A DNA stretch of 64,000 nucleotides. It comes from DATLFP01 sp035540955 (GTDB taxonomy: Bacteria > Actinomycetota > Acidimicrobiia > Acidimicrobiales > CADCSY01). The stretch's first letter is position 1; each line of letters starts with the position of its first letter. The stretch covers positions 62,001-126,000 of the forward strand of contig DATLFP010000252.1 in NCBI GenBank assembly GCA_035540955.1, in the 5' to 3' direction. The position numbers and the translations under genes were made by a program. Of this stretch, positions 34,567 through 42,830 are shown piece by piece. The notes below the pieces were generated by a model. That model saw only the letters and a list, made by a program, of their open reading frames with translations, searched no databases and was not told the origin of the DNA.

Positions 34567-35243
34567 GCGCCGAGCGACCGATCACCGCCGAGGACGTGGT
34601 CCGCTGGAGCGAGACGCTCGCCGGCATCGCCCGCACCGGGCTCGGCTTCACCGAGAGCCGGTACGAGCAGGAGCGGTTCGAGGAGATCCTCAAGGTTGCC
34701 GGCGACATGCGCGTGGCGGCCGGGAGCCGCTTCGACGCCGAGGAGCTCGTCGACGAGTGGATGAAGAACGCCGGTCTCGGCGTCGCCGGCTACGTGACCC
34801 CGAAGATCGCCGTCGGGGCCGTCGTCGGCGACGACCAGGGGCGCATCCTGCTCGTCCAGCGGGCCGATTCCGGGGTCTGGCTCTACCCGACCGGCTGGGC
34901 CGACATCGGGTACAGCCCGGCGGAGGTCGTCGTGAAGGAGGTGCAGGAGGAGACCGGCATCTCGTGCCGGCCCACGCGGCTGATCGCGGTGCTCGACGGC
35001 ATGCGCATGGGCTTCACCCGCATCCCGCTGTACTCGCTCGTGTTCCACTGCGAGGCCTTGGGCGGCGACCTCGAGCCCCACCCGCTGGAGTGCGCGGATG
35101 TCGGCTGGTTCGCCGAGGACGACCTGCCGCAGCCGCTCGCCGGCTTCGAGCGGTGGGGGGACCACGCCTTCGCCGCCATCCGCGGCGAGCCCGTCGAGGT
35201 CCAGTTCGATCACCCGCGCGACGAGGTCTGGCGCACAGGCTGA
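34563..35243 (+). CDS. Nudix hydrolase with N-terminal helical domain
   Basis: 226 residues. An N-terminal helical region (about 1-70) of the Nudix_N type, then a Nudix domain with the box GWADIGYSPAEVVVKEVQEETG: the first Glu of the classic box is Tyr, as I recall for the subfamily carrying this N-terminal domain, while KEVQEE supplies the metal ligands. Likely hydrolyses a nucleoside-diphosphate derivative; substrate not known. GTG at 34563 overlaps the upstream stop and also has TAGATT (34550-34555) 7 nt ahead, so it may in addition have its own leaderless promoter. Confidence 0.87.
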   Translation: MSAERPITAEDVVRWSETLAGIARTGLGFTESRYEQERFEEILKVAGDMRVAAGSRFDAEELVDEWMKNAGLGVAGYVTPKIAVGAVVGDDQGRILLVQRADSGVWLYPTGWADIGYSPAEVVVKEVQEETGISCRPTRLIAVLDGMRMGFTRIPLYSLVFHCEALGGDLEPHPLECADVGWFAEDDLPQPLAGFERWGDHAFAAIRGEPVEVQFDHPRDEVWRTG

Positions 35244-35257
35244 CGGTGGCGCGCCCC

Positions 35258-35749
35258 TCAGGTCTCGAGCTGGTCGAGGAGGGCGTTGACGATCGAGATG
35301 CGGCCCCCCGCCGCTTCCCACGCGTCGCCGATGGCGGTGTGGTCGACGAGCCCGAACGCGTCGGGGGCGACGCCGAGGGCGTCGGTGACGGCGGCCGCCA
35401 GGGTGGCGGGCTCCACCTCCTCGTCGTGCGCGGGGAAGGCCTCGAGGCCGTCCCACAGCGACTCGGCCGCGGTCATCGGCTCCTCGCCGGTGGCGAGGGC
35501 GAGGGCGACGGAGGGGAAGAGGTCATAGGCGGTCACCGCCGGGGGTCGCTCGAAGCCCGCCACCGGGTGCAGCCGCCACTCGAGCGTGACGCCGCCGGGG
35601 CCGTCGTCGCGGATCCACACCTGGGAGCCGTTCATGTAGGCGTCGACCGGCTCGCCGAAGCGCTCGTCGAGGGCCACGACGACCTCGGGGCGCAATCGCC
35701 ACACGCAGGTGGGCACGAGCCGGGCGGGTCCCCCCGCGGTGGTGGCCAT
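35258..35749 (-). CDS. Hypothetical protein
   Basis: 163-residue soluble protein, not recognised. A beta-rich first half (RLRPEVVVALDERFGEPVDAYMNGSQVWIRDD, GVTLEWRLHPVAGF) and a helical second half ending ISIVNALLDQLET. No catalytic motif. ATG at 35749 has TACTGT 9 nt upstream; longer in-frame extensions are Arg/Ser/Pro-rich shadows. Convergent with the Nudix gene and divergent from the M1 peptidase with 20 bp between starts. Confidence 0.65.
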   Translation of the reverse strand: MATTAGGPARLVPTCVWRLRPEVVVALDERFGEPVDAYMNGSQVWIRDDGPGGVTLEWRLHPVAGFERPPAVTAYDLFPSVALALATGEEPMTAAESLWDGLEAFPAHDEEVEPATLAAAVTDALGVAPDAFGLVDHTAIGDAWEAAGGRISIVNALLDQLET

Positions 35750-35769
35750 CGCCGGGGCACAGTAGGGCG

Positions 35770-37224
35770 ATGCGGCGGCTGCTGATCGCGCTCCTGGTCG
35801 CGACGGCGTGCACGGCGGGCCAGGACCCGACGGTGGCCGGCGACGAGCGCCCGGCGGCGACGACCGCGACCTCGCCGTCCGCCTCGTCCTCGACCACGAC
35901 GCCGGCCCCGACCGTCTCGACGTCGACGACCACCACCGTGGCCGGTCTGCCGGCGACCGCGACATGCCCGGCCGTCCCTCCGCGCGCCGGGCCGGCGCCC
36001 GACCGGCCCCGGTACCAGCTCGATCTCACCGTCGACCTCGACGCCAACGAGGTCGGCGGCCGCCTCGTGGTCCGGTTCGCTCCCGACCTGCCCACCGACC
36101 GGCTCGTGTTCCGGCTCTGGCCGAACGGGCCCCGCCTCGCCGGCGCCGGCGCCCACCTCGACGTGGACGCCGTCTACCTCGGCAGCACGGTGCCCGTGGC
36201 CACCGAGCAGCCGGACGCGACCACGCTCGTCGTCCCCCTCGACCGGGCGCTGGCGGCGGGCGAGTCGATCGAGGCGACGGTGCCGTTCACGCTGACGCTG
36301 CCCGGTCCGGCCAACGACCGCACGTCGCGCCGGGGCGACACCGTGCGGCTCGGCACCTTCCACCCGATGCTGGCGTGGGAGCCCGGCGTCGGGTGGGCGA
36401 CGGACGCGGCGACCGCCCTGTTCGCCGAGGCGACCATGGCGCCGGTCGCCGACTGGTCGGTGGCGATCGCCGCGCCGGCCGGGTTGACCGTCATCGCGCC
36501 CGGCGAGCACCGCGACGGTCGCTGGCACGCCACCGCGCTGCGGGAGTTCGCCGTCGCCGTCGGCCGGTTCCGCGTCGCCGGCGGCGTGGCCGGAGCGCCG
36601 CATCCCGTGCCGGTGGTCGTCGCCGTCGAGGTCGGCCTGCCCGAAGACCAGGAGCGCTACCTCGACACGGTGGTGCGGGCCCTCACCGACTTCGGTGCCC
36701 GCTTCGGTCCCTACCCCTACGACCGGTTCACGCTCGTGCTCACGCCCGACCTCGGCGGCGGCATCGAGTACCCGTCGTTCGTGCACCAGGGTCCGGGCAC
36801 CGGCGGTCGCACGACGCCGCACGAGGTCGCCCATCAGTGGTTCTACGCGCTCGTCGGCAACAGCCAGGGTCGTGATCCGTGGCTCGACGAGGGCCTCGCC
36901 ACCTGGGCCGAGGCCCGCTTCCTCGGCAACGTCGCGACGATCGTGGCGACCGACATACCGGCGGCCGGGCGGGGTCGAGCGGGCGAGCCGATGGCCTTCT
37001 GGGACGCCGGCCGGGGCTCGGCGTACTACCGCAGCGTCTACGTGCAGGGTGCGCAGGCGCTCGCCGCGCTCGGCGACCCGGAGCAGGTCGACTGCGCCCT
37101 GCGCCACTACGTCGCTCGTCACGCCCACCGCGTCGCCACCGTCGCCGACTTCGTCGAGGCCGTCAGCGACGTGTTCCCCGATGCCGCGGCGGTGCTCGAA
37201 CGGTTCGGCATAGCCTCCCGCTGA
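35770..37224 (+). CDS. M1-family metallopeptidase lipoprotein
   Basis: Zinc aminopeptidase-like protein of 484 residues, exported. Signal peptide with lipobox LLIALLVATAC (Cys14), a Thr/Ser/Ala/Pro-rich tether to about 60, the N-terminal beta domain, and the catalytic region with HEVAHQWFYALVG (HExxH) and, 19 residues on, DEGLATWAEARF giving the third zinc ligand Glu. A GGGIEYPS motif fits the substrate-aligning GxMEN loop of M1 enzymes. Substrate unknown. No homologue of the full ERAP-like C-terminal domain is present, so it is a short M1 form. Confidence 0.88.
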   Translation: MRRLLIALLVATACTAGQDPTVAGDERPAATTATSPSASSSTTTPAPTVSTSTTTTVAGLPATATCPAVPPRAGPAPDRPRYQLDLTVDLDANEVGGRLVVRFAPDLPTDRLVFRLWPNGPRLAGAGAHLDVDAVYLGSTVPVATEQPDATTLVVPLDRALAAGESIEATVPFTLTLPGPANDRTSRRGDTVRLGTFHPMLAWEPGVGWATDAATALFAEATMAPVADWSVAIAAPAGLTVIAPGEHRDGRWHATALREFAVAVGRFRVAGGVAGAPHPVPVVVAVEVGLPEDQERYLDTVVRALTDFGARFGPYPYDRFTLVLTPDLGGGIEYPSFVHQGPGTGGRTTPHEVAHQWFYALVGNSQGRDPWLDEGLATWAEARFLGNVATIVATDIPAAGRGRAGEPMAFWDAGRGSAYYRSVYVQGAQALAALGDPEQVDCALRHYVARHAHRVATVADFVEAVSDVFPDAAAVLERFGIASR

Positions 37225-37285
37225 CCGAGCGCGGCGCGCGTCACATCGGCGCCGGCGTTCCGACCGACGGTCAGAGGGGGAGCAG

Positions 37286-38713
37286 ATGTCCGAGACGGTG
37301 ATCGAGGTGGCCGAGGCAGTCCGTGCGAAGCAGCGCACCGCGGTCGAGGTGCTCGACGACGTGCTCGCCCGCATCGACGCCGGCAACGAGCGGCTCAACG
37401 CCTTCGTGCACGTCGACGAGGCGATCGCCCGGCGGGCCGCGGAAGCGGTCGACGCCGCCATCGCCCGCGGCGAGGACCCGGGCCCGCTCGCCGGCGTGCC
37501 CTTCGGCGTCAAGGACCTCGAGGACTGCGCCGGGATGCCCACGAGCCACGGCTCGCTGCTCTACAAGGGCCGCGGCCCGGTGGCCGAGGACTCGGTGCAC
37601 GTGGCCCGCCTGCGGGCGGCGGGGGCGGTGCCGGTCGGCAAGACGGCGGCGCCCGAGTTCGGCACGCTCTCCTTCACCAAGACCAAGGCGTTCGGTGTGA
37701 CCCGCAACCCGTGGAACACCGACCGCACGCCGGGCGGCTCGTCGGGCGGCACCGCCGCCGCGGTCGCGGCCGGGATCGTCCCGTTCGGCACGGCCAGCGA
37801 TGGTGGGGGCTCGACCCGGATCCCCGGCGGGTTCTCGGGGCTGTTCGGGTTCAAGGCCAGCTTCGGGCGCATCCCGAACCCCGGCCCGGACGGCTCACTC
37901 ACCACCTCGCTCGGGGCCCTCACCACCACCGTCGCCGACAGCGCCCGCCACCTCGACGTCGCCGCCGGCCCTCACGACACCGACCGGATGTCGCTGCCGC
38001 CGGCCGGTGTGCGCTACGAGGACCTCATCGGCTCGCTCGCCGTCGACGGGCTGCGGGTCCGGTGGTCGACCGACCTCGGGTTCGCGGCCGTCGACCCCGA
38101 GGTCGCCGAGGTCACCGAGGCGGCGGCCAAGGAGCTGATCGCGGCCGCCCGCCTCACCGACGTGGGCGGCGAAGTCCGGCTCACCGATCCGGTGCGCACG
38201 TGGCTGTCGTCGGGCCCGCTCGACCTGTGGCACGGCGTCGAGCCCGGCATGTGGCCCAAGGTGGCCGACGACGTGACGTTCTACGTGCGGGGCGCGCTCG
38301 AGCAGACCGCCGAGTACCCGCTGCCCCGCTACGCCGCCGCCCTGCAGCGCAAGCAGCAGCTCGTGGTCGACGTCGCCCGCATCTTCGAGGAGGTCGACGT
38401 CCTGCTGTGCCCCACCACCGCGGTGCCGGCGTTCCCCGCCGCCGGACCGCCGCCGTCGGAGATCGGCGGCCGGGAGGTGGCGAACGGGGCCATGGCCACG
38501 CCGTTCACGATGCTCGCCAACCTCTGCTGGAACCCGGCGTGCTCGGTGCCGGCCGGCCTGTCCCAGGACGGGCTGCCCATCGGGTTGCAGATCATCGGTC
38601 GCCGCCACGCCGACGACGTCGTCCTCCGCCTGGCCCGCATCTTCGAACAGGCTCGCCCCTGGCCCCGCGTCGCGCCGAACACCGCCTTGAACCCCCCAAC
38701 CTTGTCGCGGTGA
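37286..38713 (+). CDS. Amidase signature family protein
   Basis: 475-residue amidohydrolase of the AS family. The Ser-cisSer-Lys triad is visible: Lys in FGVKDLEDCAG (about 77), Ser in GGSSGGTAAAVAAG (about 150) and Ser in SDGGGSTRIPGG (about 175). C-terminal GLSQDGLPIGLQIIGRRHADDVVLRLA is typical. Not GatA: no gatB or gatC nearby. Substrate unknown. ATG with GGGGGAG 5 nt upstream. Converges with the PAC2 gene through a hairpin. Confidence 0.9.
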   Translation: MSETVIEVAEAVRAKQRTAVEVLDDVLARIDAGNERLNAFVHVDEAIARRAAEAVDAAIARGEDPGPLAGVPFGVKDLEDCAGMPTSHGSLLYKGRGPVAEDSVHVARLRAAGAVPVGKTAAPEFGTLSFTKTKAFGVTRNPWNTDRTPGGSSGGTAAAVAAGIVPFGTASDGGGSTRIPGGFSGLFGFKASFGRIPNPGPDGSLTTSLGALTTTVADSARHLDVAAGPHDTDRMSLPPAGVRYEDLIGSLAVDGLRVRWSTDLGFAAVDPEVAEVTEAAAKELIAAARLTDVGGEVRLTDPVRTWLSSGPLDLWHGVEPGMWPKVADDVTFYVRGALEQTAEYPLPRYAAALQRKQQLVVDVARIFEEVDVLLCPTTAVPAFPAAGPPPSEIGGREVANGAMATPFTMLANLCWNPACSVPAGLSQDGLPIGLQIIGRRHADDVVLRLARIFEQARPWPRVAPNTALNPPTLSR

Positions 38714-38740
38714 CCCGGCCCGGCCGGGCGAGCGCGACAA
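38702..38740. terminator. Bidirectional hairpin between amidase and PAC2 genes
   Basis: 8-bp outer stem TTGTCGCG/CGCGACAA (38702-38709 with 38733-38740) around an inner CCCGGC/GCCGGG stem. It begins within the last codons of the amidase gene. Confidence 0.6.
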
Positions 38741-38752
38741 CCTTCGGGATCG

Positions 38753-39592
38753 TCAGCTCTGTTCGCGGAGGAAGCGCTCGACCTCGGCGACGAGCTCGTC
38801 GGGGCTCGGCACCTGGCGCTCCTCGGCGTAGCGCTGCTCGAGCTGCTCGACGTACTCGGTCATCTCCTCGTCCTGGGCGACGACGCTCGACACCTGGCGC
38901 TCGTAGGCGGCCGACTCGATCTCGAGGTCGGTGGTGGTGAACCCCACGTCGAGGATCTGCCCGGCGCGGCGGATGAGCGCGAGCGCCCCCTTCGGTGACG
39001 GCGCGCCGGGGACGTAGGCGGGCACCGGTGCCCACAGCGACGCCGACGGCAGCCCGGCGCGCGAGAGGGTGTCGTGCAGGACGCCGACGATGCCGGTGGG
39101 GCCCTCGTAGCCGGAGCGCTGCAGGCCGAAGCGGTCGATGATCGCCTGGTCGGTGGAGGTGCCGATGATGCTCGTGTCGACGGTGTGGGGCACGTCGGTC
39201 AGCAGGGCGCCGAAGCTCAGCACGAAGCCGACGCCGAGGGAGTCGGCGACATCGAGCACCTGGCGGGCGAAGGTGCGCCACCGGAGCTGCGGCTCGTGAC
39301 CGAGCATCGTGACGACGTCGCGGCCGCAGCCGTCGCCCCAGGTGAGATCCACCGTGGGCCACTCGATCGAGCGCGTGACGCCGTCCTCGAGGAGCACATG
39401 GGGGCGCGTGGCGGTGAAGTCGTAGAACTCCTCACCGTCGATCTCGGCCAGCGGTTCGCCGGCGCACCGGTCGCGCAGCCACTGCAGGGCGGTGCTCGCC
39501 GAGTCGCCGGCGTCGCTCCATCCCTCGAAGGCGAAGATGAGGACCGGTTCGTCGAGCGTCGGAACGTCGCCCGCCCACCGCACGTGCTCCAT
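38753..39592 (-). CDS. PAC2 family protein
   Basis: 279-residue protein of the PAC2 (proteasome-assembly-chaperone 2) superfamily, common in actinobacteria that have a proteasome. LDEPVLIFAFEGWSDAGDSASTALQWL opening, LSFGALLTDVPHT and PTGIVGVLHD in the middle, a charged C-terminal helix (EEMTEYVEQLEQRYAEE). It is a cytoplasmic fold related to purine nucleoside phosphorylases; whether it chaperones the 20S particle is inference. ATG at 39592. Confidence 0.85.
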   Translation of the reverse strand: MEHVRWAGDVPTLDEPVLIFAFEGWSDAGDSASTALQWLRDRCAGEPLAEIDGEEFYDFTATRPHVLLEDGVTRSIEWPTVDLTWGDGCGRDVVTMLGHEPQLRWRTFARQVLDVADSLGVGFVLSFGALLTDVPHTVDTSIIGTSTDQAIIDRFGLQRSGYEGPTGIVGVLHDTLSRAGLPSASLWAPVPAYVPGAPSPKGALALIRRAGQILDVGFTTTDLEIESAAYERQVSSVVAQDEEMTEYVEQLEQRYAEERQVPSPDELVAEVERFLREQS

Positions 39593-39618
39593 CGGAGACC
39601 GAGGGTACCGGGGTTGCC

Positions 39619-39656
39619 CGCAGGCTGCGCCGGAGGGGGGGCCGGCGCAGCCTGCG
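39619..39656 (-). terminator. Strong hairpin downstream of the small minus-strand gene
   Basis: Perfect 15-bp stem CGCAGGCTGCGCCGG / CCGGCGCAGCCTGCG (39619-39633 with 39642-39656) and an 8-base G-rich loop. It lies 5 bp after the stop of the minus-strand open frame ending at 39662, which supports that frame. Confidence 0.75.
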
Positions 39657-39661
39657 GTGGA

Positions 39662-39832
39662 TCACGCTGCGGGTCGTGTCACCGCCGCGTGACGATGGAG
39701 GCGGCCGACGACGCTGTCGACCTCCGCCAGCGCCTGACGCTCCGCATCGAGGGCGGCGCCGGCGTTGCGGGCGGCGCCGGTGGGGGCGAGGAGGTCCAGC
39801 CGGAGGAGCAACTTCCACATGGAGCCCAGCAT
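39662..39832 (-). CDS. Small hypothetical protein
   Basis: 56-residue open frame MLGSMWKLLLRLDLLAPTG, continuing with a helix of Ala, Arg, Glu and Gln residues. Evidence is indirect: codon use looks coding, a perfect 15-bp hairpin follows within 5 bp of the stop, and it fills a gap that otherwise has no gene. An internal ATG at residue 5 is an alternative start. No function suggested. Confidence 0.45.
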   Translation of the reverse strand: MLGSMWKLLLRLDLLAPTGAARNAGAALDAERQALAEVDSVVGRLHRHAAVTRPAA

Positions 39833-39919
39833 GCTCGTCGCCGGTTTCGCCCGAACGGCCCTGCTGTGGACGGTGCGTGATCGGTTGCTGAATCGTGTGT
39901 GACCCGTAGCGTCGGGGTG

Positions 39920-40360
39920 ATGCCGACTGTCGACGAGGTCTTTGCCGTGACCCCCGAGCTGGTCGAGGCCTTCGCCCGGCTCGTCCCGCAGCTCTCCAGC
40001 TCGTCGCCGTCGCCGACGGCCGAGGCGCTCGAGGCGATCGTCACCGCCGACGACACCCACCTGCTCATGGCCCGCGACGACGACGGCACCTTCGTGGGCA
40101 CGACGACGCTCGTGGTGTTCCGCATCCCCACTGGCGTGCGGGCGCTCATCGAGGACGTCGTGGTGGACTCGGCGTGCGCCGGGCGTGGGATCAGCTACGA
40201 CCTCGGCCGCGCCGCCATCGACCTGGCCCGCCGCCACGGCGCCAAGGCCGTCGACCTCACGTCGCGCCCGTCGCGGGAGGCGGCCAACCACGTGTACCGC
40301 AAGCTCGGCTTCGAGCAGCGCGAGACCAATGTATACAGAAAAGTGCTAGAAACCGAGTAG
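39920..40360 (+). CDS. GNAT acetyltransferase, host gene at the integration junction
   Basis: 146-residue GNAT protein. LIEDVVVDSACAGRGISYDLGRAAIDLARRHGAK (split) holds the acetyl-CoA loop, and EAANHVYRKLGFEQRETNVYRK the C-terminal region. ATG at 39920 is preferred over the GTG at 39899: TAGCGT (39907-39912) lies 7 nt upstream of the ATG. The last ten codons, from about 40329, are AT-rich, unlike the rest, and the serine integrase starts 9 bp after the stop, so the 3' end has probably been replaced or reconstituted by element DNA. Confidence 0.85.
   Translation: MPTVDEVFAVTPELVEAFARLVPQLSSSSPSPTAEALEAIVTADDTHLLMARDDDGTFVGTTTLVVFRIPTGVRALIEDVVVDSACAGRGISYDLGRAAIDLARRHGAKAVDLTSRPSREAANHVYRKLGFEQRETNVYRKVLETE
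40329..40360 (+). other. Candidate left attachment site region
   Basis: About 30 bp of AT-rich sequence, including GTATAC at 40331-40336, overlapping the end of the GNAT gene and directly preceding the integrase gene. Serine integrases commonly sit at one end of their element beside the att site. Confidence 0.45.
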
Positions 40361-40378
40361 GCTGCCAGTATGGCAGCC
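40360..40378. promoter_or_regulatory. Inverted repeat around the integrase start codon
   Basis: GGCTGCCA-GTA-TGGCAGCC: perfect 8-bp arms. The ATG of the integrase gene (40370) falls in it, so it could bind a regulator, fold in the mRNA to hide the start, or end GNAT transcription. Confidence 0.55.
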
Positions 40379-41971
40379 GGAGCCGTTCCCCTGGTCGGTT
40401 ACGTACGGGTCTCGTCGGTCGCGGGCCGCACAGACGAGCGGTTCCAATCGCCGGAGCTCCAGCGCGAGGTCATGGAGCGATGGGCGCTCCTGCGCTACGG
40501 CCAGCGCGGCCACAAATGGCTCTCGTGGTTCACCGACCTCGATCGGTCGGGGGTGAGCATCGATCGGCCGGCGCTCAACGACGCACGCGATCTCGCGATT
40601 GCGAATCGCGCCGCGATCGTCGTGTTCGACATCGCGAGGTACTCGCGCTCGGTCCCGGAAGGCCTGACTGCGCTCGAGCGCCTCGCGGCCGATGACGTTC
40701 GCGTGATCTCGGCTTCCGAGGACTTGGACGCGACGACGCCGGAGGGCGAGCTCAGCCTGACGATGTTCCTCGCCATGTCGCAGTACCAGGTGCGCCGCAT
40801 CGGTGCGTCGTGGCGCAACGTGATCCACCGCAACAAGCGGGACGGTTGGTGGCACGGGGTCGTGCCATACGGCTACCGCCGGCCGACGGCGAAGGAGGTT
40901 GCGGCGATCGGCCGCCGCGCCGGTGTAATCGTCCCCGACGAGAAGGCGGCTGATCACGTCCGCGAGCTCTTCCGCCGCTACCTCGAAGGCGAGAGCCTGT
41001 ACGCGCTCGGGAAGCGCGGCGTCGACAACGGCTGGTTCTCGCGGGACGGGACTGCGAAGGACATCCTCACGAACGCTGCGTACGCCGGGATGGTCACGAT
41101 GGCCGAGACGACGGTGCAGCGCTATGCGCGGGGGCCGCGCAAGGGTGAGATCCGTCGCGACAACCACGGGCGACCGCTCCGGGATCGGCTGCCGGGGACG
41201 GAGAAGCACTACCGGGGACGACACGAACCGATCGTCTCGGCAAGGGATTTCATCCGCGCGCGACGGCGCATGACCGCAGAAGCGCGCCCGGCGTACGAGC
41301 ATCATCCCAGCGCGCGATGGTCGGCCGCGGGCATCACGAAGTGCGGTGGGTGTGGACGTGCGCTGAGCTTCCACGACAAGACCGCGGTCGCGGAGGACGG
41401 TCGCTACCTCATCTGCGGCAACCGCCGCTGCACGTCGAAGGTGGGGAGCGTCCGCGTGCGCGACCTCGAGGAGGTCCTCGCCTCGGCGGTCGCGGAGCTG
41501 GCGAGCGGACTGAGAACTGAGGCACGCAGCCGCGCCGGTCGAGAACTGCAGCGCTCGCGCAAGAACCGCGCCGACGACAGGGAAGCGCTTCTCGCGCGGA
41601 GGACGAAGCTCAACGCCGCGATCGCGAAGGCGGCGGCGTCACGTCTGATGGCCGATGTCGACGATGCCTTGTCCGTCGAGGAGATCGACGCGGCACTCGG
41701 CGTGCTTCGCGCCGAGCTGCAACAGATCGAGGGGCGCCTCACCCCGATCGACGAACTCGGACAGGCGCGTCGCCAGGAGCTGGCGGCGATGATCGACCGC
41801 GCCGATGACCTCGCGTCCCTATGGCCCGAGATGACGAACGACGAGCGCGTGGAAGCACTGCGCGCTCTGGGTGCGGTCGTGGTCATCGCGCCGGCACCGG
41901 TACGGCGTGCGCCCGTCGCCGGACGGGTCAGGCTGCGTGTGCCGTGGCTTCCCGACGAGCAAGCCGTATGA
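40370..41971 (+). CDS. Large serine recombinase (integrase)
   Basis: 533-residue site-specific recombinase that integrates and excises the element. Resolvase domain with catalytic Ser15 in YVRVSS, FTDLDRSGVSIDRPALNDA (about 55-73) and RYSRSVPEGLTALERL; recombinase domain with PYGYRRP and DILTNAAYAGMV; zinc ribbon KCGGCGRALSF and LICGNRRC near 325-355; then a long coiled-coil (about 390-470) that in this class controls direction. ATG at 40370 lies 9 bp after the GNAT stop. A direction factor is not recognised; the small minus-strand frame downstream is one candidate. Confidence 0.95.
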   Translation: MAAGAVPLVGYVRVSSVAGRTDERFQSPELQREVMERWALLRYGQRGHKWLSWFTDLDRSGVSIDRPALNDARDLAIANRAAIVVFDIARYSRSVPEGLTALERLAADDVRVISASEDLDATTPEGELSLTMFLAMSQYQVRRIGASWRNVIHRNKRDGWWHGVVPYGYRRPTAKEVAAIGRRAGVIVPDEKAADHVRELFRRYLEGESLYALGKRGVDNGWFSRDGTAKDILTNAAYAGMVTMAETTVQRYARGPRKGEIRRDNHGRPLRDRLPGTEKHYRGRHEPIVSARDFIRARRRMTAEARPAYEHHPSARWSAAGITKCGGCGRALSFHDKTAVAEDGRYLICGNRRCTSKVGSVRVRDLEEVLASAVAELASGLRTEARSRAGRELQRSRKNRADDREALLARRTKLNAAIAKAAASRLMADVDDALSVEEIDAALGVLRAELQQIEGRLTPIDELGQARRQELAAMIDRADDLASLWPEMTNDERVEALRALGAVVVIAPAPVRRAPVAGRVRLRVPWLPDEQAV

Positions 41972-42197
41972 GCACCGCTGCCAGCACGGCCTCCAGGGCT
42001 TGCTCGGCATCCCGCTGGCATCGCGGACCGCTCAGCGTCATGTCCCGCTCGATCGCGTAGCCGGCACCCGCGGGTTCGCACGATGGGTCCGGCCCTCCCC
42101 GACAGTCGGCACGCACGTCCACGAGTACTGCAAGCCTTCGCGACCTCCAATCGGCGACATGCAACGCATGCGCATCCGTGGCTCGCTGGTCGCTCAC
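41928..42197 (-). CDS. Small hypothetical protein coupled to the XRE regulator
   Basis: 89-residue frame that begins GTG overlapping the XRE gene stop (GTGA) and ends 44 bp inside the integrase 3' end. The C-terminal part (QRDAEQALEAVLAAVLIRL) looks like a genuine amphipathic helix. It contains copy A of the bipartite repeat in its first third. Too little to name; a regulator accessory or a recombination directionality factor are possibilities from position alone. Confidence 0.4.
   Translation of the reverse strand: MSDQRATDAHALHVADWRSRRLAVLVDVRADCRGGPDPSCEPAGAGYAIERDMTLSGPRCQRDAEQALEAVLAAVLIRLARREATAHAA
42129..42162 (+). repeat. Bipartite repeat, copy A
   Basis: TGCAAGCC at 42129-42136, 15 variable bases, CGGCGACATG at 42152-42161. 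One of five copies with the same 15-base spacer. Confidence 0.8.
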
Positions 42198-42748
42198 GCT
42201 CGATGATGGTCGAGGAGCTCCTGGAGAAGATGCGCGACCTCGCGCAGCCGCGCGTTGCAGTCGATGACCGACGAGAGGCTTGCGCTGTGACGCGGTGGCG
42301 TCGCGTCGCTTACCTCCGTTGGTCGTGGTGCGATGTCGACCAGCCGGCTGTCGACCGCGCGCAACGATCCAGGCTTTCCGAACAAGACGTCGACGATGCC
42401 AGCGACTGGTTCACCGGTCGTGATGATCGGGCGCTCCAAACAGGTTGGCGGTGGAAGGAAGAAGTAGACGATCGGAACGTCGAACACCTTCGCCAGCAGG
42501 TACAGGTCGTGGGCGTCGAACAACCGCCGCCGTCGGCGATCCACGAAGGACCTCTCCATCTGCGAGATCGACGCTTGCGGCAACCGGTGGCCGGTGAAGT
42601 CGGCGAGCCGGTCGGCGACCTGGTCCTGGGTCAACCCGCGCAGGAGCCGGATCGCCCTGACGTTGTAGGACACGACGGCATTGAGATCGAGCGACGACGG
42701 CTCCTCGCCGCCCGAGTCCACCACCGGCACGTGAGCTTCCTTGAGCAC
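42194..42748 (-). CDS. XRE-family HTH regulator
   Basis: 184-residue regulator with an N-terminal XRE helix-turn-helix: NVRAIRLLRGLTQDQVADRL then PQASISQMERSF, with an unusual Arg run (VDRRRRRLFD) after it and a cupin-less, Pro-rich C-terminal half. Start set at the GTG 42748 because AAGGAGG (42755-42761) lies 6 nt upstream; the open frame extends 8 codons further up. Probably the master regulator of the element; neighbours are the acidic gene upstream and the integrase downstream. Gene order acidic protein, XRE, small frame suggests one minus-strand operon. Confidence 0.85.
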   Translation of the reverse strand: MLKEAHVPVVDSGGEEPSSLDLNAVVSYNVRAIRLLRGLTQDQVADRLADFTGHRLPQASISQMERSFVDRRRRRLFDAHDLYLLAKVFDVPIVYFFLPPPTCLERPIITTGEPVAGIVDVLFGKPGSLRAVDSRLVDIAPRPTEVSDATPPRHSASLSSVIDCNARLREVAHLLQELLDHHRA

Positions 42749-42830
42749 AGCGATCCTCCTTGTGAGGGCCACGCGAGTCGGCGGCGGGCCGCGTTCACGA
42801 CCCGCCGCCGAACCCGATCCGCAGGGGAGG

